A stretch of DNA of 11,805 bases, taken from Robiginitomaculum sp. GTDB taxonomy: Bacteria; Pseudomonadota; Alphaproteobacteria; Caulobacterales; Maricaulaceae. Shown one piece after another: positions 7,301 to 11,805 of the stretch. Where the stretch lies: contig JAESQI010000346.1 of NCBI GenBank assembly GCA_016765255.1, forward strand, positions 1-11,805, in the 5' to 3' direction. Every line of letters begins with the position of its first letter. Position 1 is the stretch's first letter. The notes under the pieces are model-generated. The model made no database searches, had not been told where the DNA came from, and was given only the letters and a program-made list of their open reading frames with translations. The position numbers and the translations under genes were made by a program.

Positions 7301-7342
7301 GTTCTAATCCTCATAAAAGAAAATAATAAAGGTGCTGCCACA

Positions 7343-7370
7343 ATAATACCGTGAATTTTTTTAAATACAA
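7343..7370 (-). promoter_or_regulatory. Possible sigma-70-like promoter of the Dcp gene
   Basis: On the minus strand, TTGTAT (7370-7365; three of six -35 matches) and TATTAT (7348-7343; five of six -10 matches) are 16 bases apart. They sit in the 80-base gap before the Dcp lipoprotein gene and would give a leader of roughly 35 bases containing the GAGGA ribosome binding site. The -35 is weak and the region is A/T-rich, so chance similarity is possible. I see no terminator for the M28 gene in this gap. Confidence 0.3.
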
Positions 7371-7380
7371 TGGTGCGGTT

Positions 7381-9669
7381 TTAAGGTTGGTTTTTAAAAA
7401 TAATGTGATTGAAAATATGAGCACGGTCGCCGCTATGGAGGGGCGCCGAAATTTCAGGGCGCAGTGCGTCCATGCCTTCTAATTGTTCAGGCAAAAGGTT
7501 GAAACTGTCAATGAGCACGATCTCGATTGGGCTGTCTTCGTTCATGGTTATCACAACGCGGTAGGTATTTTTACCTGCCCCGCGAATGGCAAGCGGCAAG
7601 TGATAACGTTTTTTTCTTTCCTCTGCCTCATAATTGGCAGCTAACACCCCATTTATAATAACCGTTTTGGGCGCGGCATTTCGAAATGCCGTACTGAGTG
7701 AATAGCCACCGTGCAGGGAAACAATATCTATTGTAAGGGTGCGGATGCCATTGCTGATGGAATTATCTATCAGAGTATATTTAGGTGGTTCATATAAATC
7801 TATATTGGCTGGTTTGCCTTTTGGGCTACCCCAGAGAACATTAAATACGTCTCTTGTGTTTACACTGTCGGTTAAGCCAGCTGCTTTGGTGAAAACGGCA
7901 TCTTGCTTACCCGAGGTTTCGGAGACCCAAATGGCCTTTCCCTCTTCATGGCCTTGAATATAAACAATGTTTTGCATACGGGGGTGAGTGATATTAAAGC
8001 CGGGCAGTAAGAAAGAAATAGCTGCAAAACCTGCTGTCAATGCTACAAGACTTGGCGCTGTATATTTTGACAATGACGGCAAGGTTTTAAGAAATATTGG
8101 AATGAGGCTAATGCCGAGCAGGGCCAAAGGGAGTATCCGCAAAGCTGATAACTTGTAATGAACGATCACTTCAAGAACGATGAAATGGTAAAACGCCATA
8201 TAGGCCATGAGGATGAGGCCCATATGAGCCGCCACTTTCAAATTTTCATGTTTACGCCAAATATCTATCAATGCGCCAAACGCCATGCCGAGGGCAGGGA
8301 TCAGGAACATATAACTTGCGCCTGGCAGAGCAATAGACATGCCTAGAGCGGCCAAACCAAACACAATGCCTGTAGTCCACACTGTCACCGTATAATCGAG
8401 TTTGTTTTTGAGCATGGACGTTAGCCACAAACTGACCAGCAATGCACCTGCCATCATGGCAAGCCTGCCGGGCCAAGGGTGGGGGTGGTCGAGGTAAAAC
8501 AAATCTGGCCAACGCCCGAGAGGGAAGGATAGGAGCCATCCTAGCCCTGCCGACAGGGCCAGTGCGGCAATGATTGTCACTACACTCATGATGATGTTTT
8601 TGGGAGAGGGGCGTGTTTTAAACCCTGCAAACCCGAATATGATTAACGCAAATATTGCAAGGGGCAAATTATATGTTGCTGGCCAATGTATAATAAATTT
8701 TCCGAATATATCAATGTAGGTCGCGTTGGTTGTGCTTATCAAACTCGCCATGTCTTTATTGCCAAAAGCTTTAACCGCCGCCAGCATATTTTCGCCGTGA
8801 TGTTGCAGGCTTGCTTTATCAAGGTTTTCAAGATTGTCCCGCTTGGAATGGTAAAGGGCAACGTCGCCGGTAAACGCAAAGTTAAGTCCCATGACGCCAG
8901 AGGGTTTATAAATAGAATAATCCGTATCATTGGGCAGGCGCGAATAAATTTCGTACGATAGAGAATTAGCGATTGGGTATTTGTTTGCTCTGGCAAACCC
9001 GCGAATGAGTTCGAGATTGTTATCACTGGTTTCAAACATATTACTGGGGCCAGATACACCGCGTGATTCAAGATTTACGACAAGTTTTACCCGTTTCATC
9101 AGAGGATGCTCGTCAAAAAAAGCAGCGGCTCCTCGTAAACCTCCTTCTTCGCCGTCCGTAATCAGGAATAAGATATCATTTTTAAGGGCAGGGCCTTGGT
9201 TGATGATGCGGGCAATTTCTAACATGGTTACCATGCCAGCCCCATCATCTGCCGCTGCTGCGCCAGCAGGTACGCTGTCATAATGTGAGGTCAGCATGAT
9301 AATGTCGTCGTTACTACCCGTGCCTTTATGCAAGACAATTATGTTTTCGACTTCTGTGCATCCCGGATAATGGGGGGTGCATCCAAGGGTTTTTTGAATT
9401 TCAGGTGCGTAGCCAAGGGTCGTAAACTTTGCCTCGATCGCCTTACGGATGCGCAAATTCTCTGCACTACCGCTGGGGTGGGCTTTGTCATTGCCAATCA
9501 ATTCTTGCAAATCAGCAAAAGCCCGCATAGCGGAAAACTGCTCAAGCGGTACGTCAATGCCTTTTGGCTTTGGGCCGTGAGAGAGAGAAGACAGCCCCCA
9601 CAGCATGGCGCAAGCCACAAAAAACAAAGCAAAATAATAGCGGAGTATAGAAGGAGATGTTTTTGTCAT
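7381..9669 (-). CDS. M28 family zinc peptidase with multi-pass C-terminal membrane domain (ERMP1-like layout)
   Basis: This 762-residue protein has one N-terminal membrane segment (about 11-30), an M28 aminopeptidase-type domain (about 45-305), roughly eight more membrane segments (about 332-556) and a soluble C-terminal domain (about 560-762). The two-zinc site is complete: H129 and D131 in 'TSHYDSVPAG', D141 in 'ADDGAG', E174-E175 in 'TDGEEGGLRG', E201 in 'NLESRG' and H274 in 'LYHSKRDN'. The N-terminal anchor should place the peptidase domain in the periplasm. The layout recalls eukaryotic ERMP1/Fxna and yeast Pff1, an architectural comparison rather than a claim of orthology. M28 enzymes typically release N-terminal residues; the substrate here is unknown. 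The ATG at 9669 lacks a clear Shine-Dalgarno sequence but precedes the membrane segment by a short basic stretch. The Dcp gene follows, suggesting shared peptide breakdown. Confidence 0.88.
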   Translation of the reverse strand: MTKTSPSILRYYFALFFVACAMLWGLSSLSHGPKPKGIDVPLEQFSAMRAFADLQELIGNDKAHPSGSAENLRIRKAIEAKFTTLGYAPEIQKTLGCTPHYPGCTEVENIIVLHKGTGSNDDIIMLTSHYDSVPAGAAAADDGAGMVTMLEIARIINQGPALKNDILFLITDGEEGGLRGAAAFFDEHPLMKRVKLVVNLESRGVSGPSNMFETSDNNLELIRGFARANKYPIANSLSYEIYSRLPNDTDYSIYKPSGVMGLNFAFTGDVALYHSKRDNLENLDKASLQHHGENMLAAVKAFGNKDMASLISTTNATYIDIFGKFIIHWPATYNLPLAIFALIIFGFAGFKTRPSPKNIIMSVVTIIAALALSAGLGWLLSFPLGRWPDLFYLDHPHPWPGRLAMMAGALLVSLWLTSMLKNKLDYTVTVWTTGIVFGLAALGMSIALPGASYMFLIPALGMAFGALIDIWRKHENLKVAAHMGLILMAYMAFYHFIVLEVIVHYKLSALRILPLALLGISLIPIFLKTLPSLSKYTAPSLVALTAGFAAISFLLPGFNITHPRMQNIVYIQGHEEGKAIWVSETSGKQDAVFTKAAGLTDSVNTRDVFNVLWGSPKGKPANIDLYEPPKYTLIDNSISNGIRTLTIDIVSLHGGYSLSTAFRNAAPKTVIINGVLAANYEAEERKKRYHLPLAIRGAGKNTYRVVITMNEDSPIEIVLIDSFNLLPEQLEGMDALRPEISAPLHSGDRAHIFNHIIFKNQP

Positions 9670-9723
9670 GCGTCGATGTAACGCATAAATACTAATGAGT
9701 ACAAGTGAGGATATAAAAGTTAT

Positions 9724-9750
9724 CGTCGCACGGTCGTCGCACGTCGCACG
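9724..9750. repeat. Three copies of the 9-mer CGTCGCACG
   Basis: CGTCGCACG occurs at 9724-9732, 9735-9743 and 9742-9750; the last two overlap by two bases. The cluster lies in the 129-base gap between the M28 gene's start and the 3' end of tRNA-Phe, directly beside a 12-bp palindrome. It is more GC-rich than its surroundings. It could be a protein-binding array upstream of the M28 gene or a product of slippage. No known motif is matched. Confidence 0.6.
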
Positions 9751-9762
9751 TTCGTATACGAA
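9751..9762. repeat. Perfect 12-bp palindrome TTCGTATACGAA
   Basis: TTCGTATACGAA reads the same on both strands and abuts the CGTCGCACG cluster. It has no loop, so it is more like a dimeric regulator's site than a terminator. It lies about 80 bases upstream of the M28 gene's ATG and about 37 bases past the tRNA-Phe 3' end. I cannot name a regulator. Confidence 0.5.
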
Positions 9763-9798
9763 ACACCGTCACTAACATATTGAAACAAAAGGTTTAAA

Positions 9799-9874
9799 TG
9801 GTGGCCGCACCTGGATTTGAACCAGGGACACACGGATTTTCAATCCGTTGCTCTACCAACTGAGCTATGCGGCC
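9799..9874 (-). tRNA. tRNA-Phe (anticodon GAA)
   Basis: Read on the minus strand, this is a full 76-base tRNA with an encoded CCA. The acceptor arms GGCCGCA and TGCGGCC pair over 7 bp, with discriminator A. The D-arm contains AGCTCAGTTGGTAGAGCA. The anticodon arm is ACGGA-TTGAAAA-TCCGT with GAA at the centre, which reads UUC/UUU. The T-arm contains the GGTTCAAATCC core. It lies between the divergent feo genes and the minus-strand peptidase block. No clear terminator follows it. Its promoter would lie in 9875-9960, where TATATT is a possible -10 without a good -35. Confidence 0.97.
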
Positions 9875-10008
9875 ATAAGAATTGGATGTTCACAAATTGA
9901 CTCACATCAAATCCAATATAGAGGCGGCGTTATAGGGGAATGGTATTCGCGTGTCTATGGGAATTTACCAGCAAAGGTGATTTTTCACATGCGGATAATC
10001 AGCATTAC

Positions 10009-10037
10009 TTGTTGCAATTGATAATAATTCGCATATT
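10009..10037 (+). promoter_or_regulatory. Possible feo promoter
   Basis: TTGTTG (10009-10014) and CATATT (10032-10037) are 17 bases apart. A start about seven bases after the -10 would fall at or just before the feoA ATG (10046), giving a message with almost no leader, which fits the absence of a Shine-Dalgarno sequence there. Both hexamers match only partly. The Fur-like palindrome fills the spacer, as expected for iron repression. Confidence 0.3.
10013..10033 (+). promoter_or_regulatory. Fur-like operator upstream of feoA
   Basis: A 21-base imperfect palindrome centred on 10023 has ends TGCAATTG and AATTCGCA around the core GATAATAATT. The GATAAT-n-ATT core and dyad layout resemble Fur-family iron boxes, although several positions do not pair. 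It ends 12 bases before the feoA ATG. A related half, ATGC-GGATAATCA-GCAT (9989-10005), lies just upstream and may be a second, weaker site. Known feoAB operons are commonly Fur-repressed when iron is plentiful, so the location makes sense. Confidence 0.45.
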
Positions 10038-10045
10038 AAGCCTTT

Positions 10046-10396
10046 ATGACAGAGACCACAGATATTAAAACAACATTGTTCATGCTCGAGAAGAACCGTC
10101 CCGCTAGGATTTGTGGGTTTATTGGTGGCGGTGACCATGATCAAACACGCCTTCGGGAAATCGGATTTGCAGAAGGTGACCTTGTGGAAATACTCCATAT
10201 TGGCGCGTTTGGGCGCTCACCCCTTAATATTAAGCTCCACGGCACATCCATCGCCATGCGTCCAAATGAAGCAAGAATGATACAAGTCATTCCCGCTGAT
10301 TTGCACAGGGTCATGGAAAAGGGCGTGGAGGACAACAACATCGCGATAAGTGAAGTCGAAATGCCGTGTTGTGGGTCATGTGGAAATGAGACTTAA
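10046..10396 (+). CDS. feoA: FeoA family ferrous iron transport protein with C-terminal Cys motif
   Basis: This 116-residue protein contains a FeoA SH3-like domain at about 14-84: 'ARICGFIGGGDHDQTRLREIGFAEGDLVEIL', then 'APLGD'-like 'GAFGRSPLNIKLHGTSIAMRPNEA'. FeoA is a small cytosolic partner of FeoB and is thought to modulate its activity. Typical FeoA is about 75 residues, so this one has an extra tail of roughly 30 residues ending in C108-C109-G-S-C112-G, which could bind iron or an Fe-S centre (inference). The stop TAA is immediately followed by the feoB ATG with no gap, so the two are coupled. A Fur-like site precedes it. Confidence 0.88.
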   Translation: MTETTDIKTTLFMLEKNRPARICGFIGGGDHDQTRLREIGFAEGDLVEILHIGAFGRSPLNIKLHGTSIAMRPNEARMIQVIPADLHRVMEKGVEDNNIAISEVEMPCCGSCGNET

Positions 10397-11805
10397 ATGA
10401 CGGATTTAGGCGAAATTACCATTGCATTATTAGGGGCACCAAATTGCGGTAAATCGTCTTTGTTTAATGCACTGACTGGCGGTAAAGCAAAAATTGCTAA
10501 TTATCCAGGTGTAACCGTTGAATATTCCAAGGGAAAATACACAACTAAATTTGGCCAAAAAATTTCCCTAATGGATTTGCCCGGTATTTACGGAGATTGC
10601 GGGCATAGCGCGGATGAGAGAGTGACGCTGGACGCTATTCATGGTCGGCTTGAGGGCGAAAATACGCCTGACGCACTCATTGTGGTTCTGGACGCGGCCC
10701 AAATTCGCACGCATTTGCACAATGTATTACAGGCAAAAAACTACGGCCTCCCGATGATTGTTGTTCTGAATATGATGGACATGGCAGCGCGTGACGGCGT
10801 TGAAATTGACCTGCACGAAATCGAACAAGAAATAGGTGTTCCTGTCATATCTAGTGTTGCGGTACGTGCCACGGGACGCCAAGCTTTAATGGAAAAATTA
10901 GGCAGTTGGGCACAAGAAATTGATGCAGGTGACGCAATTCCTCCGCAGGAAGAAAGCGATGATTTACAAGCCTTGCAAAAAAAGGCGCGCAGAATTACCC
11001 GGGCCCATGTATCCTCTCCGACTTCGCAAACCATAACAACCCGTATTGATAATGTTATATTGCATCCCGTTTTTGGATTACTCATTCTAGCTTTAATCAT
11101 GTTTGTTATGTTTCAGGCTGTCTATGCGTGGTCAGCCCCTGCTATGGGTATTGTCGAAGCGGGAACAAGCTGGTTTGGTCGTTTCATTGGCTCGTTTTTA
11201 AGCGAAGGATGGTTTAAATCTCTCCTTGTTGACGGGGTAATCGCTGGTGTTGGGGCCGTGATTGTATTTTTACCGCAAATCCTTATTTTATTTGCGTTCA
11301 TTTTGGCCCTTGAAGCATCGGGTTATATGACAAGAGCTGCATTTCTCGTTGATTCGGCGATGGCTAAAGTTGGGCTGAACGGGCGGGCCTTCATTCCGCT
11401 CTTATCGAGCTTTGCCTGTGCAATCCCGGGGATTATGGCGGCACGCTCTATCGAGAATGAAAAAGACCGCCTTACAACTATTATGATTGCGCCTCTCATG
11501 ACATGTTCCGCACGCTGGCCAGTTTATTTCATAATTGTCGGCGCGTTTATTCCAGAAAGAACAATAGGCATCTTTAATTTGTCAGGACTGGTGATGTTTG
11601 GTCTGGTGATTGTCGGTATTATTTTTGCGCTCCTTGCATCGTTCGTATTAAAGAAAACTTTGACGAAGGGCGAACCCTCTCCACTCCTCCTTGAAATGCC
11701 AAGTTATAAATTTCCGTCCCTAAAGGGATATCTATTGGGCTTATGGCAACGGGCTATGATCTTCATGACCCGGGCTGGTAAAATTATCCTGCCAGCTTCA
11801 ATCAT
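10397..11805 (+). CDS. feoB: FeoB ferrous iron transporter (3' end beyond the window)
   Basis: The frame is open from the ATG at 10397 to the right edge, giving 469 complete codons of a protein usually about 600-770 residues long. The N-terminal G domain shows G1 'GAPNCGKS' (13-20), G2 T40 in 'NYPGVT', G3 'DLPG' (60-63), G4 N125-MMD128 and G5 near S152 in 'SSVAVRATG'. A helical linker follows (about 175-215). Membrane segments begin at about residue 220 and include the first Gate motif 'SSFACAIPGIMAAR' (337-350) and 'APLMTCSARWPVYFII' (365-380), where Trp replaces the common Leu. FeoB is the inner-membrane Fe2+ importer of feoAB operons. The second Gate region and C-terminus are outside the window. 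Confidence 0.95.
   Translation, partial: MTDLGEITIALLGAPNCGKSSLFNALTGGKAKIANYPGVTVEYSKGKYTTKFGQKISLMDLPGIYGDCGHSADERVTLDAIHGRLEGENTPDALIVVLDAAQIRTHLHNVLQAKNYGLPMIVVLNMMDMAARDGVEIDLHEIEQEIGVPVISSVAVRATGRQALMEKLGSWAQEIDAGDAIPPQEESDDLQALQKKARRITRAHVSSPTSQTITTRIDNVILHPVFGLLILALIMFVMFQAVYAWSAPAMGIVEAGTSWFGRFIGSFLSEGWFKSLLVDGVIAGVGAVIVFLPQILILFAFILALEASGYMTRAAFLVDSAMAKVGLNGRAFIPLLSSFACAIPGIMAARSIENEKDRLTTIMIAPLMTCSARWPVYFIIVGAFIPERTIGIFNLSGLVMFGLVIVGIIFALLASFVLKKTLTKGEPSPLLLEMPSYKFPSLKGYLLGLWQRAMIFMTRAGKIILPASI

Noticed and set aside
8981..9681. Plus-strand open frames of 100 and 117 codons opposite the M28 gene
   Set aside because: They mirror the conserved zinc-site region of the M28 peptidase in another frame and have no ribosome binding site or family features.
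9724..9750. CRISPR-like array
   Set aside because: The repeat unit is only 9 bases, copies overlap or are 2 bases apart, and there are no spacers.
9897..9922. Plus-strand promoter TTGACT ... TATAGA upstream of feoA
   Set aside because: The spacer is only 14 bases, too short for a sigma-70 promoter.

Overview
The window looks like chromosomal DNA of an alphaproteobacterium. The evidence is the gene order UPF0262 protein / low-molecular-weight phosphatase / infA / maf / RNase E/G-like protein / yacG, together with an IF-1 sequence of typical alphaproteobacterial type. Base composition is moderate, not GC-rich. The ERMP1-like M28 peptidase and the Dcp lipoprotein suggest a marine Hyphomonadaceae/Maricaulales-like lineage, but that placement is tentative. 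I see no mobile element, prophage or CRISPR array.

Layout. (1) Positions 1-3078, plus strand: a tightly packed housekeeping block. The tail of an unseen upstream gene may overlap the UPF0262 start (TAATG). UPF0262 and the phosphatase overlap by 4 bases. infA follows after 108 bases, with a TTG start that the family alignment requires. maf, the short RNase E/G-like protein and yacG then follow with overlapping ends. (2) Positions 3086-9669, minus strand, read right to left: a membrane-anchored M28 peptidase with a multi-pass C-terminal half, an M3 peptidyl-dipeptidase (Dcp) lipoprotein, a glycerophosphodiester phosphodiesterase family protein, and a secreted protein of unknown function. The reading frame of the last is broken by one base and continues for about 78 more codons to a stop 7 bases from yacG. 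(3) Positions 9670-9874: a short repeat/palindrome cluster, then tRNA-Phe(GAA) on the minus strand. (4) Positions 9875-11805, plus strand: a Fur-like operator, feoA with an extra C-terminal Cys motif, and feoB, which runs off the right edge.

How the genes fit together. The left block serves translation, RNA processing, nucleotide-pool sanitation and gyrase control. The minus-strand block is mostly envelope or secreted proteins: two zinc peptidases that could break down peptides, plus a phosphodiester hydrolase that could recover glycerol-3-phosphate from lipid headgroups. The right block is ferrous iron uptake. No obviously new multi-gene system is visible. The points most worth checking are the frame break in the secreted protein and its apparently leaderless promoter, the TTG start of infA, the reduced RNase E/G-like protein, the FeoA Cys tail, and the repeat cluster beside tRNA-Phe.
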